From contig CAKSVD010000003.1 of NCBI GenBank assembly GCA_934503275.1, forward strand, positions 135,666-199,665: 64,000 nucleotides of DNA, given 5' to 3'. Below the pieces are notes generated by a model. That model did not search any database. It worked only from the letters and a program-made list of their open reading frames with translations, and had not been told where the DNA came from. This DNA comes from an uncultured Faecalibacterium sp. Its GTDB lineage: Bacteria > Bacillota > Clostridia > Oscillospirales > Ruminococcaceae. A program made the position numbers and the translations under genes. Positions 1 through 7,507 of the stretch are shown here, piece after piece (the stretch's first letter is position 1; every line of letters begins with the position of its first letter).

Positions 1-459
1 CTCCCAAGTAGCGTAGCCCACGCTGCCGTCTGCCGTCAGACCGTTGCGCCGCTGGAACCGCTGCACGGCGGCAGCGGTGGCTGCACCGTACTTGCCGTCA
101 TCCTTCAGCCGCTCGCCCAGAGAGTTGAGTTTCTGCTGCACCAGCCGCACTGTGCCGCCGGAGGAGCCGGTGTGCAGCACGATGCCGGGGTAGGGCACCT
201 TCAGCCCGTGCTTTGCGGTGTAGCGAGTGTAGAGCACGTTCCATGTGTTCTGTCCCACCTTGCCGTCCATGTTCATCTTGTTTTTCAGCTGGAACTCCTG
301 CACAGCACGCTGGGTGCCAACGCCGAACTTGCCGTCTGCCTTCAGCGCATCGTACCATGTGCACGCATCGCGCACACCGTTGAGCCACGTCTGCACAAGT
401 GCCACGTCCGGCCCGGAGGAGCCGCGCTGGAGCAGGGAATAATAACCGGGAATCGCCAT
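1..459 (-). CDS. Peptidoglycan-binding (PGRP-like) domain protein, C-terminus cut by window edge
   Basis: The minus-strand frame opens with ATG at 459 behind a GGAGG site and stays open for 153 codons to base 1, so the C-terminus is missing. Two tandem peptidoglycan_binding_1 repeats are visible, at about residues 10-75 and 95-150. Each shows the family pattern 'DGKxGxxTxxAVQxFQ' (DGKFGVGTQRAVQEFQ, DGKYGAATAAAVQRFQ) followed by GxxTW. Such repeats anchor proteins to the cell wall, often attached to a hydrolase or an unknown domain beyond the visible part. No signal peptide precedes the first repeat. The catalytic partner, if any, lies outside the window. The domain call is secure; the overall function is unknown. 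Confidence 0.85.
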   Translation of the reverse strand, partial: MAIPGYYSLLQRGSSGPDVALVQTWLNGVRDACTWYDALKADGKFGVGTQRAVQEFQLKNKMNMDGKVGQNTWNVLYTRYTAKHGLKVPYPGIVLHTGSSGGTVRLVQQKLNSLGERLKDDGKYGAATAAAVQRFQRRNGLTADGSVGYATWE

Positions 460-508
460 AGAGGGATCCCTCCTTTCCCTCCATGCTATGCTCCGGCGGG
501 GTGTGGCG

Positions 509-1144
509 TCACCCCGCCAGCAGCACCGTCTGCCGCCGGGCAGTCAGCCGGTGTGCCCAGTCCACCAGCCGGAACCGCAGGATGTACTGCCCGCAGACAA
601 GGTCGTTCTCCGCAGGCAGGGCGTAGCCGCCCTGCGCAAAGCTGCACAGCCCCGGGTACAGCACACACCACCAGTTGCGCCCGCCGCCGCTGCCGATGTC
701 GATGCGCACCGCATCGTACCGCCCGGCGGGCAGCTGACCGGTGGGGTAGCGCCGGGCGGGAAAGTACATATTGACAAGATACACCCGCACCGGGGCATGG
801 ATGCCCTGCACGGCCAGTGCCCGCTGCGCCGCCAGTTGGAAATGCAAAAGCTGCCCTGCCGCCCATGCCCGCGCTTCCGGCGCGCTCTGCGCCGGGCATT
901 GCTGCATCACGGTCAGCACCGCGTCCCGCACCCGGAGTTTTGCGCTCTGGTCAGCTATGGCATTGCTGGCTGCCCGGATGTGCAGCCGCAGGGTGTCGGC
1001 GCACAGCGCAGCCCCGGCATCCAGCTGGGTACGCCCCCAGCACAGCCCCTGCAAAGCGCCGCACAGTGCAAAGCCCACCAGCACACTGGCGCACAGCAGC
1101 CGCATCTGCCGGACGGAAAGCGGCTTTAAGAGAAAACGAACCAT
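509..1144 (-). CDS. spoIIR: Stage II sporulation protein R (SpoIIR)
   Basis: This 211-residue protein has one N-terminal membrane segment (about 16-36) and an extracytoplasmic domain. That domain carries the SpoIIR signature: LRLHIRA near 52-58, KLRVRDAVL near 69-77, YFPARRYPTGQLPAGRYDA near 127-145, and NWWCVLYPGLC at 157-167. In Bacillus, SpoIIR is made in the forespore and signals to SpoIIGA in the mother cell to activate sigma-E. I chose ATG 1144 (MVRFLL) over the longer frame from 1225 because a GAGGGG site precedes it and the family starts close to its membrane segment. It is monocistronic in the window. Presence of this gene in a Faecalibacterium-like genome, a group usually called non-sporulating, is notable. 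Confidence 0.9.
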   Translation of the reverse strand: MVRFLLKPLSVRQMRLLCASVLVGFALCGALQGLCWGRTQLDAGAALCADTLRLHIRAASNAIADQSAKLRVRDAVLTVMQQCPAQSAPEARAWAAGQLLHFQLAAQRALAVQGIHAPVRVYLVNMYFPARRYPTGQLPAGRYDAVRIDIGSGGGRNWWCVLYPGLCSFAQGGYALPAENDLVCGQYILRFRLVDWAHRLTARRQTVLLAG

Positions 1145-1208
1145 AAAAAACAGACCCCTCTTCTGGAAATGATAACCAGAGGATGGGTCTGCTGCAGCGG
1201 GGTTATAC

Positions 1209-1245
1209 AAAAAACTCTCCGTCATTACTGCAAAATGACGGAGAG
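1209..1245 (-). terminator. Rho-independent terminator after the DUF711 gene
   Basis: The arms CTCTCCGTCATT and AATGACGGAGAG form a perfect 12-bp stem just beyond the DUF711 stop. On the minus strand it is followed by TTTTTT, so it ends the ACT/DUF711 transcript before spoIIR. Confidence 0.88.
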
Positions 1246-1255
1246 GGAGTTTATG

Positions 1256-2623
1256 TTAGTTCTTCAGGGACTGCATGGGGGCGGGCAGGCGGCCGCCGCG
1301 GTTGATGAACACCGAGGGGTCGTGGCTGTTCACCGGCATGATGGGGCCATAGCCCAGCAGACCGCCGAAGTCCAGCACCTCACCGGCCTTGCGGCCAATG
1401 GCGGGGATGACGCGCACGGCGGTGGTCTTGCTGTTCACCATGCCAATGGCGGCCTCGTCCGCGATCAGGGCACTGATGACGGCAGGGGTGGTGTCGCCGG
1501 GGATGATGACCATGTCGATGCCCACAGAGCAGACGGCGGTCATGGCTTCCAGCTTTTCAATGGTCAGGCAGCCGATCTCGGCAGCGTGGATCATACCGGC
1601 ATCTTCGCTGACCGGGATAAAGGCACCGGACAGGCCGCCAACGTGGTTGGAGGCCATCACGCCGCCCTTCTTCACAGCATCGTTCAGCAGGGCAAGGCAG
1701 GCGGTGGTGCCGCAGCAGCCGCAGGTCTCCAGACCCATCTCTTCCAGAATGTTGGCCACGCTGTCGCCGATGGCCGGGGTGGGAGCCAGCGAAAGGTCTA
1801 TGATACCGGCGGGCACGCCCAGTGCCTTGGAGGCAAGGTTTGCCACCAGCTGACCTACGCGGGTGATCTTGAAGGCAGTGCGCTTGACAAGCTCTGCCAC
1901 CTCGTCAATGGGGGCGTCCTTGGGCAGACGAGCCAGCGCAGCGCGCACAGCGCCCGGGCCGGAAACGCCCACATGGATCTCGCAGTCCGGCTCGCCGGGG
2001 CCGTGGAAGGCACCGGCCATGAAGGGGTTATCCTCCGGTGCGTTGCAGAACACCACCAGCTTGGCAGCGCCGATGCACTGACGGTCGGCGGTCAGCTCGC
2101 TGGCCTTCTTTACGGCCTCGCCCATCAGCTTGATGGCGTCCATATTCAGACCGGCCTTGGTGGCGCCGATGTTTACCGAACTGCACACGATATCGGTCTC
2201 GGCCAGTGCGCGGGGGATGGACTCGATCAGGCGGCGGTCACCGGCAGAAAAGCCCTTGTGCACCAGTGCGCTGTAGCCGCCTACAAAATTGACGCCCACT
2301 TTTTTGCCGGCGGCGTCCAGCGTTTTTGCAAAGTCCACGGGGTCTGCCTCCGGGCAGGCACCCAGCAGCATGGCAATGGGGGTGACGCTGATGCGCTTGT
2401 TGATGATGGGGATGCCGTACTCAGCGCTGATGCGCTCCACGGCGGAGACAAGGTTCGCGGCCTTGGTGGTGATCTTGTTGTAGATATTCTCGCAGGCCTT
2501 CTTGGGGTCCGGGTCGATGCAGTCCAGCAGGCTGATGCCCATGGTCACGGTGCGCACGTCCAGATTATCCTGCGTGAACATCTCGATGGTTTCCAGGATA
2601 TCCCCGGTGTTAAACATACTCAT
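1256..2623 (-). CDS. PFL family protein (DUF711 / UPF0210)
   Basis: This 455-residue protein matches the full length of the DUF711/UPF0210 family. Characteristic stretches are [36 protein letters not shown], the cysteine-rich [21 protein letters not shown], and [19 protein letters not shown]. The family is related to formate-lyase-like (PFL) folds, but no reaction is established for it. Translation starts at ATG 2623. Its AAGGAG site overlaps the end of the upstream ACT-domain gene, 24 bases away, so the two form an operon. The near-universal pairing with the ACT protein implies amino-acid-responsive control of an unknown enzyme. Confidence 0.9.
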   Translation of the reverse strand: MSMFNTGDILETIEMFTQDNLDVRTVTMGISLLDCIDPDPKKACENIYNKITTKAANLVSAVERISAEYGIPIINKRISVTPIAMLLGACPEADPVDFAKTLDAAGKKVGVNFVGGYSALVHKGFSAGDRRLIESIPRALAETDIVCSSVNIGATKAGLNMDAIKLMGEAVKKASELTADRQCIGAAKLVVFCNAPEDNPFMAGAFHGPGEPDCEIHVGVSGPGAVRAALARLPKDAPIDEVAELVKRTAFKITRVGQLVANLASKALGVPAGIIDLSLAPTPAIGDSVANILEEMGLETCGCCGTTACLALLNDAVKKGGVMASNHVGGLSGAFIPVSEDAGMIHAAEIGCLTIEKLEAMTAVCSVGIDMVIIPGDTTPAVISALIADEAAIGMVNSKTTAVRVIPAIGRKAGEVLDFGGLLGYGPIMPVNSHDPSVFINRGGRLPAPMQSLKN

Positions 2624-2647
2624 AACGGTTGCGGGCTCCTTTCCGGC

Positions 2648-2917
2648 TCAGATGGTGTGCATGGCGTCAAAAACTTCCTGACGGGTCACGTTGATCTGCA
2701 TCCCCATCTCGGCGGCAAGCGCATCGGTGCGCTTGTGCAGCTGGTCGTGGTCAACATTGCAGTTGGAAAGATCCACCAGCATGATCATGGCAAACATCCC
2801 CTGCAGGATGCTCTGGGTCACATCCTCGATATTGATGTTCAGTTCGGTGCACAGACCGGCCACCTTTGCGACAACGCCCACGGTATCGTGTCCAATGACG
2901 GTAATGAAAGCTTTCAT
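2648..2917 (-). CDS. ACT domain protein (UPF0237)
   Basis: The 89-residue protein is a single ACT regulatory fold of the UPF0237 family. Its N-terminus MKAFITVIGHDTVGVVAKV and the segment ELNINIEDVTQSILQGMFAM match the family. ACT domains bind small ligands, usually amino acids, at dimer interfaces. I chose ATG 2917 over GTG 2926 because a GAGGG site lies 8 bases upstream and the family begins MKAxITVIG. It is the first gene of the operon with DUF711. A minus-strand extended -10 element (TGCTATACT, -10 at 2985-2990) lies upstream. Confidence 0.9.
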   Translation of the reverse strand: MKAFITVIGHDTVGVVAKVAGLCTELNINIEDVTQSILQGMFAMIMLVDLSNCNVDHDQLHKRTDALAAEMGMQINVTRQEVFDAMHTI

Positions 2918-2984
2918 GGTTTCCACCCTCGTTTTCCTTATAGTGATTGGTGCCGCAAAAGACCCGGCACACGCTTACCCTTCC

Positions 2985-3013
2985 AGTATAGCAGATTTAG
3001 CAAATTTTGAACA
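2985..3013 (-). promoter_or_regulatory. Probable sigma-A promoter of the ACT/DUF711 operon
   Basis: On the minus strand TATACT at 2985-2990 is preceded by TGC, an extended -10. The -35 (TGTTCA at 3008-3013, spacer 17) is weak. Another TATACT for the Lrp-type gene lies on the plus strand at 3095-3100, so the promoters are divergent. Confidence 0.55.
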
Positions 3014-3094
3014 CACTTTTTGTAAAAAAGAGCAGAATACAGGGGTAAAAGACATTCTATATAAAAATCAAGTGCAATCTGCCGGGGCTTGTGC

Positions 3095-3100
3095 TATACT
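3095..3100 (+). promoter_or_regulatory. Extended -10 element upstream of the Lrp-type regulator
   Basis: TGCTATACT ends at 3100, 55 bases before the regulator's start. I see no convincing -35, as expected for an extended -10 promoter. Lrp-family regulators often control their own divergent region, so sites for the regulator may lie here. Confidence 0.5.
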
Positions 3101-3155
3101 TATACTTAATTTCCCACGGATTTCCGTGTAGAGGGTTGATAAGGAGTATATAACA

Positions 3156-3635
3156 ATGGAACAGCTTTTGAAGATTCTGGAAAACAACGCCCGTCTGCCC
3201 GTGGAGGACATTGCCACCATGCTGAACAAATCCCCCGCCGAGGTGGCGGCGATGATGGACCTTGCCCGGGCGCAGGGCATCATCAAGGGCTACAAGACCC
3301 TTGTGGACTGGGAAAAGGCCAAGGTGAACCGCGTGGAGGCGGTCATCGAGTTGAACGTCAGCCCCAAAAAGAGCCGCGGCTTTGACGAGATCGCTGCCAC
3401 CATCGCCGCCTTTGACGAGGTGGAGAGCGTGCTGCTGATGAGCGGCGGGTACGACCTGCAGCTGGTGATCAAGGGGCAGACCTTCCAGGAGATCGCCCTG
3501 TTTGTGGCAAAGCGGCTTTCGCCGCTGGACGATGTGCTGTCCACCGCCACCCATTTTGTGCTGCGCACCTACAAAAAAGAGGGGCGGCTGTATCAGGATG
3601 AAGAAATTGATGAAAGAGAGTGCACGGTGCTGTGA
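3156..3635 (+). CDS. Lrp/AsnC family transcriptional regulator
   Basis: The 159-residue protein has an N-terminal winged helix-turn-helix (about 1-50, including LPVEDIATMLNKSPAEVAAMM) and a C-terminal RAM ligand-binding domain (about 60-145) with the conserved GGYDLQLVIKG. Such proteins sense amino acids as octamers. A site AAGGAG lies upstream of ATG 3156. The stop codon overlaps the start of the downstream aminotransferase by one base, which means coupled translation. In Bacillus subtilis the homologous pair alaR (yugG) and alaT (yugH) controls alanine transamination. That analogy suggests this protein is AlaR-like, but the sequence alone does not prove it. Confidence 0.92.
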   Translation: MEQLLKILENNARLPVEDIATMLNKSPAEVAAMMDLARAQGIIKGYKTLVDWEKAKVNRVEAVIELNVSPKKSRGFDEIAATIAAFDEVESVLLMSGGYDLQLVIKGQTFQEIALFVAKRLSPLDDVLSTATHFVLRTYKKEGRLYQDEEIDERECTVL

Positions 3636-4819
3636 TGGATTATGATAAACTGATCGCGCCTGCCGCCAAGGCCATGCGCCCCTCCGGCATCCGCAAATTT
3701 TTCGATCTGGCCGCCGAAATGCCCGAGTGCATCAGCCTTGGCGTAGGCGAGCCGGATTTCAAGACCCCGTGGGCTGTGCGCGAGGCCGGCATCGACAGCC
3801 TTGAGCACGGACGCACCCGCTATACCTCCAACGCTGGCTTAAAGGAACTGCGCGCCGAGATCAGCCGGTATCTGGAGCGGCGCATGAACCTGCGCTACGA
3901 CCCCATGCGGCAGATCCTTGTGACCGTGGGCGGCAGCGAAGCCATTGATATGTGCATTCGCACGCTGGTCAAGCCCGGGGACGAGGTGATCATCCCGGAG
4001 CCCTGCTTTGTGTGCTATGAGCCTATCACCACCCTGTCCGGCGGCGTGCCGGTGCACGTTGCCTGCCGTCAGGAGGACGAGTTCCGTCTGCGTGCCGATG
4101 CGCTGAAGGCTGCCATCACCCCCAAGACCAAGCTGGTCATCATGCCCTTCCCCAACAACCCCACCGGAGCGGTGATGGAGCGGGAGAATCTGGAAGCAGT
4201 GGCCGAGGTGCTGCGCGGCACCGACATCATGGTGCTGTCTGACGAGATCTACGCAGAACTAAACTACGGCCTGCGGCCGCACGTTTCTATTGCCACCCTG
4301 CCCGGCATGGCAGAGCGCACCATCGTGGTGAACGGCTTTTCCAAAAGCTACGCCATGACCGGCTGGCGGCTGGGCTATGCCTGCGGCCCGGAGGCGGTCA
4401 TTAAAATTATGACCAAGATCCACCAGAGCGCCATCATGAGCGCCCCCACCACCAGCCAGTTCGCCGCCATCACCGCCCTGAAGGAGTGCGACGGCGAGAT
4501 CGACCGGATGCGGGACGAGTACAATATGCGCCGCCGCTTGGTGGTGCGCAGCTTCAACGATATGGGTCTGACCTGCTTCGAGCCCCGGGGCGCGTTCTAC
4601 GCCTTCCCTTGCATCAAGAGCACCGGCATGAGCAGTCAGGAGTTCTGCACAAAGCTTTTGGAGCAAAAGCACGTTGCCATCATCCCCGGCGATGCCTTTG
4701 GCGCTTCCGGCGAGGGGTACTGCCGCGTTTCCTACGCGTACAGCGTGGAACACCTGACCGAGGCGCTGAAGCGCATCCGGGAGTTTTTGGTGGAAAACAA
4801 CATCTACCACGGCAACTGA
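3635..4819 (+). CDS. Class I/II pyridoxal-phosphate aminotransferase (AlaT-like)
   Basis: The 394-residue protein is a fold-type I aminotransferase. It shows the N-terminal substrate region (GVGEPDFKTP), the PLP-contact segment FPNNPTG, and the catalytic lysine in NGFSKSYAMTGWRLGY. The start is ATG 3635, whose A is also the last base of the regulator's TGA. The longer frame from 3620 would start inside the regulator. It most resembles the MalY/AlaT/PatA-type branch, and the AlaR-AlaT arrangement favours alanine or a broad amino-acid transaminase. Substrate specificity cannot be read from the sequence. ispE follows 12 bases later behind a GAGGAGG site and may be cotranscribed. Confidence 0.93.
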   Translation: MDYDKLIAPAAKAMRPSGIRKFFDLAAEMPECISLGVGEPDFKTPWAVREAGIDSLEHGRTRYTSNAGLKELRAEISRYLERRMNLRYDPMRQILVTVGGSEAIDMCIRTLVKPGDEVIIPEPCFVCYEPITTLSGGVPVHVACRQEDEFRLRADALKAAITPKTKLVIMPFPNNPTGAVMERENLEAVAEVLRGTDIMVLSDEIYAELNYGLRPHVSIATLPGMAERTIVVNGFSKSYAMTGWRLGYACGPEAVIKIMTKIHQSAIMSAPTTSQFAAITALKECDGEIDRMRDEYNMRRRLVVRSFNDMGLTCFEPRGAFYAFPCIKSTGMSSQEFCTKLLEQKHVAIIPGDAFGASGEGYCRVSYAYSVEHLTEALKRIREFLVENNIYHGN

Positions 4820-4831
4820 GGAGGAACACAG

Positions 4832-5716
4832 ATGGAACGGCGAGAGTGGAAAAACGCAGTGACCGTGCTGGCCCCGGCCAAGCTCAATCTGGCACTGGAT
4901 GTGGTGGGGCTGCTGCCCAACGGCTACCATGCGCTGGATATGACCATGCAGACCATTACCCTGTACGAGCGGGTGATGCTGCGCCGCAGCGCCGGGCTCA
5001 GTCTGCGTTTGCCGGGCAGCCCTGTGCAGCCCAACGATAAAAATACCGCCATCAAGGCGGCGCTGGCGTTCTTCCACTACACCGGCTTGCTGGCGGGAGT
5101 GGATATCACCATCTATAAAAATACCCCGGTGCGGGCGGGCATGGCAGGCGGCAGTGCAGACGCCGCCGCTGTGCTGGTGGGTCTGAACGCCCTGTACGGT
5201 GCAAAGCTTTCCATGAGCGAGTTGTGCGCGCTGGGCGCAGGCATCGGTGCGGACGTGCCCTTTGCCCTGATGGGCGGCACCTGCCGGGTGCAGGGCGTGG
5301 GCGACCTGCTCAAGGCGCTGCCCCCTGTGCCGGACTGCTGGTTCACGGTAGTGATGCCGGACTACGGCGTGTCCACCCCGGAGGCCTTTGCGGCCTACGA
5401 TACCGTGGGCAGCAGCACCCACCCGGACTGTGAGGCGCAGGAGAAAGCCATCCGCACCGGAGATTTAGATGCCGTATGCGCTGCCGCCGGCAACGCGCTG
5501 GAGGAGTGCAGCGGCGCAAAGGACAACGAGGCGATCAAAGCCCTGCTCCGGGCGAACGGCGCTGTCACTGCGCTGATGACCGGCAGCGGCGCGGCGGTGT
5601 TCGGCGTGTTCCGGGACGAAGCTGCCGCCAGAGCCGCCGCAGCGGCAGCAAAGCGGCAGTGGCCGCAGGTCTACGTTGCCAAGCCCGATCGCGGCGGTGC
5701 CCGGGTAATCCGCTAA
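4832..5716 (+). CDS. ispE: 4-diphosphocytidyl-2-C-methyl-D-erythritol kinase (IspE)
   Basis: IspE phosphorylates the 2-hydroxyl of CDP-methylerythritol in the MEP pathway to isoprenoids. The 294-residue protein shows GHMP kinase motif 1 (APAKLNLALDV), NGYHALDM, the glycine-rich ATP loop PVRAGMAGGSADAA, and ALGAGIGADVPF. The C-terminal motif is TGSGAAVFG. ATG 4832 has a GAGGAGG site. A strong hairpin with a U-tract follows the stop, so this is probably the last gene of the alaR-alaT-ispE unit. Confidence 0.96.
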   Translation: MERREWKNAVTVLAPAKLNLALDVVGLLPNGYHALDMTMQTITLYERVMLRRSAGLSLRLPGSPVQPNDKNTAIKAALAFFHYTGLLAGVDITIYKNTPVRAGMAGGSADAAAVLVGLNALYGAKLSMSELCALGAGIGADVPFALMGGTCRVQGVGDLLKALPPVPDCWFTVVMPDYGVSTPEAFAAYDTVGSSTHPDCEAQEKAIRTGDLDAVCAAAGNALEECSGAKDNEAIKALLRANGAVTALMTGSGAAVFGVFRDEAAARAAAAAAKRQWPQVYVAKPDRGGARVIR

Positions 5717-5720
5717 AAAA

Positions 5721-5775
5721 AGTATAAACCTCCTTCCCGCAGGGCATACTGCCCCCAAAGGAAGGAGGTCTTTTT
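5721..5775 (+). terminator. Terminator-like hairpin whose 3' arm contains the DUF378 ribosome-binding site
   Basis: CCTCCTTCC (near 5729) pairs with GGAAGGAGG (near 5760), with a smaller nested stem GGGCA/TGCCC inside. The 3' arm is followed by TCTTTTT and then the ATG of the DUF378 gene at 5776. It can therefore terminate ispE transcripts and also mask the Shine-Dalgarno sequence of the next gene. Confidence 0.75.
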
Positions 5776-5982
5776 ATGCAGACCTTTTACAAAATCTGCC
5801 TGCTGCTGCTCATTGTGGGCGGTGTGAACTGGGGGCTCGTGGGGCTTTTTCAGTTCGACCTTGTGGGCTGGCTGCTGGGCGGCAGCACCTCGGTGTGGTC
5901 CCGCATCGTGTTTGCGCTGGTGGGCTTGGCCGCCCTTGGCTGCATTCCGGAACTGTTCAGCGAAGAACCGGAGGAAGAATAA
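5776..5982 (+). CDS. DUF378 domain small membrane protein
   Basis: The 68-residue protein contains two hydrophobic segments (about 6-27 and 44-60). It carries the family motif LLLIVGGVNWGLVGLFQFDLVGWLLGG and an acidic tail (EEPEEE). DUF378 proteins are small inner-membrane proteins of unknown function. The AAGGAGG site sits in the 3' arm of the preceding hairpin, so expression may depend on how that hairpin folds. A near-perfect bidirectional terminator follows. Confidence 0.88.
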   Translation: MQTFYKICLLLLIVGGVNWGLVGLFQFDLVGWLLGGSTSVWSRIVFALVGLAALGCIPELFSEEPEEE

Positions 5983-5983
5983 C

Positions 5984-6021
5984 AAAACGGCTGCTGCACT
6001 TTTGCGTGCGGCAGCCGTTTT
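5984..6021 (+). terminator. Bidirectional terminator after DUF378
   Basis: AAAACGGCTGCTGCAC pairs with GTGCGGCAGCCGTTTT, a 16-bp stem with a single G-U pair. It is flanked by A and T runs, so it can work in both directions. Confidence 0.9.
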
Positions 6022-6059
6022 ATAGCGTACGGATGTGCAAATCTTTTGAAAAAACAGCC

Positions 6060-6088
6060 TTGACAAGCATTTTTCACTATGCTATATT
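6060..6088 (+). promoter_or_regulatory. Consensus sigma-A promoter of the RNHCP transcript
   Basis: TTGACA (6060-6065) and TATATT (6083-6088) are separated by exactly 17 bases, with TGC directly before the -10. This is one of the strongest promoters in the window. It lies 175 bases upstream of the RNHCP start, leaving a long leader. Confidence 0.85.
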
Positions 6089-6146
6089 CTGGTGGTAAGC
6101 AGGGCATCCGGCTCTGCAAAGCTTTGAAACAAAAGGAGTATGCTGA

Positions 6147-6182
6147 ATGAAGTGTTCTCGTGAATTGAAGATTGTGCGCTGA
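6147..6182 (+). CDS. Candidate leader peptide, 11 codons
   Basis: A good AAAAGGAG site at 6131-6138 stands 8 bases before an ATG that opens an 11-codon frame, MKCSRELKIVR, ending in TGA. A second ATG at 6140 would give only seven codons. Directly after the stop, CGGGAGGT pairs with ACCTCCCG (6186-6225) to form a hairpin before the RNHCP gene. A strong promoter, short translated frame and following hairpin are the layout of translation-dependent attenuation. The peptide's reality is inferred from the site alone. Confidence 0.5.
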   Translation: MKCSRELKIVR

Positions 6183-6262
6183 ACCGGGAGGTTTGCGCTA
6201 CATCTTTCGTTCGCACCTCCCGCATGATCGCACATACGCATCATTCTGGAGGAAAATCAATC

Positions 6263-6688
6263 ATGAATCGTGAAAATAAACGCAAGACATTTGAAAAGGG
6301 TTATTATAAAACACACGCCTGCAACGAGGTGTTCACCTGCAGGAACTGCGGACGCGTTGTCATTCCCGAGGGGGCAGGCAGTGCCCACCGCAACCATTGC
6401 CCGAATTGCCTGTGCAGTCTGCACGTTGACGAGGAGCCCGGCGACAGGGCAGCGGACTGCGGCGGACTGATGGAGCCCGTGGCAGTTTGGGTGCGGAAGG
6501 GCGGCGAGTGGGCCATCGTCCATCGCTGCCGCCGCTGCGGAAAGCTGGATTCCAACAGGGTCGCAGCCGATGATAATCCGATGAAGCTGATGTCCATTGC
6601 AATGAAGCCGCTTTGCGAACCGCCGTTCCCTCTTGACCGTATCCGTGAGATGACGGCACTGATGGGCGGGGACGGAACGATGGAGTAA
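6263..6688 (+). CDS. RNHCP domain protein
   Basis: The 141-residue protein contains the RNHCP domain: FTCRNCGRVV, the name-giving RNHCPNCLCSLHVD, GDRAADCGGLMEP, and HRCRRCGKLDSNRVAADDN. Paired CxxC motifs suggest zinc binding. I know of no established function. I chose ATG 6263 (MNRENKRKTFEKGYYK) because TGGAGG precedes it; the open frame starting at 6224 runs back into the leader hairpin. Expression may be controlled by the upstream leader peptide and hairpin. Confidence 0.88.
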   Translation: MNRENKRKTFEKGYYKTHACNEVFTCRNCGRVVIPEGAGSAHRNHCPNCLCSLHVDEEPGDRAADCGGLMEPVAVWVRKGGEWAIVHRCRRCGKLDSNRVAADDNPMKLMSIAMKPLCEPPFPLDRIREMTALMGGDGTME

Positions 6689-6706
6689 TAAGGCACACGA
6701 ACAAAT

Positions 6707-6747
6707 GAAAAGGCAGGGCACTCCCGTGGCGGGGGTGCCCTGCCTTT
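6707..6747. terminator. Bidirectional terminator between convergent genes
   Basis: AAAGGCAGGGCAC pairs with GTGCCCTGCCTTT around a GC-rich loop. It lies between the RNHCP gene and the minus-strand redoxin-like gene and has A and T runs on both sides. Confidence 0.88.
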
Positions 6748-6773
6748 GTGTAAAGCACAGTCTGCGCGTTATT

Positions 6774-7418
6774 TTAGCGGTCGTTATCCACATCATCCCA
6801 GCCGATGAGGTCGGGCAGGGTCAGCGTTTCGTCCGAGCAGTGGTGGCTTGCGCGGCGCTGGTCTGCGGCCTTGGTGTGCACCACCTCGCGGGCAAGTTCC
6901 CGGATGGCAACGCAGTCCTCCGGCAGGTCGGTCTGGCTGCGGCCGGAGTGGGTGAACAAGATCTTGCCCTCGTGCCCTACGATCAGGGTCATGGGCAGAA
7001 TCTGCGGGGCATTGCGGTCGTATTTGTAGCCGGCATCCCGGGCACTTTTGTAGATGCGCTGGGCAGAAAAACTCCAGCTTAAAAGCCCGCGTGCCTGCTC
7101 CACGCCCAAGTAGCTGTACAGCACGCCCGGCGCATCGCAGATGATGGGAAAGGGAAATTCCTTGCCCTGCGTAGCCTCGGCCACCGCGCGGGGGGCAGAG
7201 CGCACCACGCACGCCAGCCGCACGCCCCGCAGCCGCGGCAGGGTCTTTAAGTAGCGGGCAAGGTATTCCCGGGTGACCGGGTGGTCGAACCCGGGCAGAA
7301 AGATCATGCACAGGGGCTCGGTGCCCGCACACAGGGCGTAAAAATCGTTACCCGGGGTGGTGGGAGTGTCAAAGGTGAACCGGGGAATGGAGGTACCAAC
7401 CAGATGCTCAGAACTCAT
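6774..7418 (-). CDS. Redoxin/AhpC-like protein lacking the peroxidatic cysteine
   Basis: The protein is about 214 residues and resembles the thioredoxin-fold AhpC/TSA superfamily: a strand-loop-helix start (LCMIFLPGFDHPVTREYL), then FPIICDAPGVLYSYLGV, and a late strand (LPMTLIVGHEGKILFTHSG). In peroxiredoxins the loop reads PxxxTxxC. Here it reads PGFDHPVTRE, and no cysteine occupies the active position, so peroxidase activity is doubtful. The start is uncertain: ATG 7418 (MSSEHL) is preferred, because ATG 7433 overlaps the AAAGGA site itself. It lies just downstream of a strong terminator that ends the upstream RNA. Confidence 0.7.
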   Translation of the reverse strand: MSSEHLVGTSIPRFTFDTPTTPGNDFYALCAGTEPLCMIFLPGFDHPVTREYLARYLKTLPRLRGVRLACVVRSAPRAVAEATQGKEFPFPIICDAPGVLYSYLGVEQARGLLSWSFSAQRIYKSARDAGYKYDRNAPQILPMTLIVGHEGKILFTHSGRSQTDLPEDCVAIRELAREVVHTKAADQRRASHHCSDETLTLPDLIGWDDVDNDR

Positions 7419-7449
7419 GCCGCAATTGCACATCCTTTCAAATGGTGAT

Positions 7450-7500
7450 AAAAAAATCCACAGCCGTGCCCTGTGTTTGCAGGTGCACAAGCGGTGGATT
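7450..7500 (-). terminator. Rho-independent terminator of the structured RNA
   Basis: On the minus strand AATCCAC pairs with GTGGATT, with inner GC and GTGC/GCAC pairs. A seven-base T run follows. It ends whatever transcript comes from the structured RNA at 7508-7712 and separates it from the redoxin-like gene. Confidence 0.85.
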
Positions 7501-7507
7501 GGATTAC

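Noticed and set aside
1169..3010. 613-codon plus-strand frame rich in G, H and D
   Set aside because: It is the complement of the DUF711 and ACT genes, with composition typical of antisense frames.
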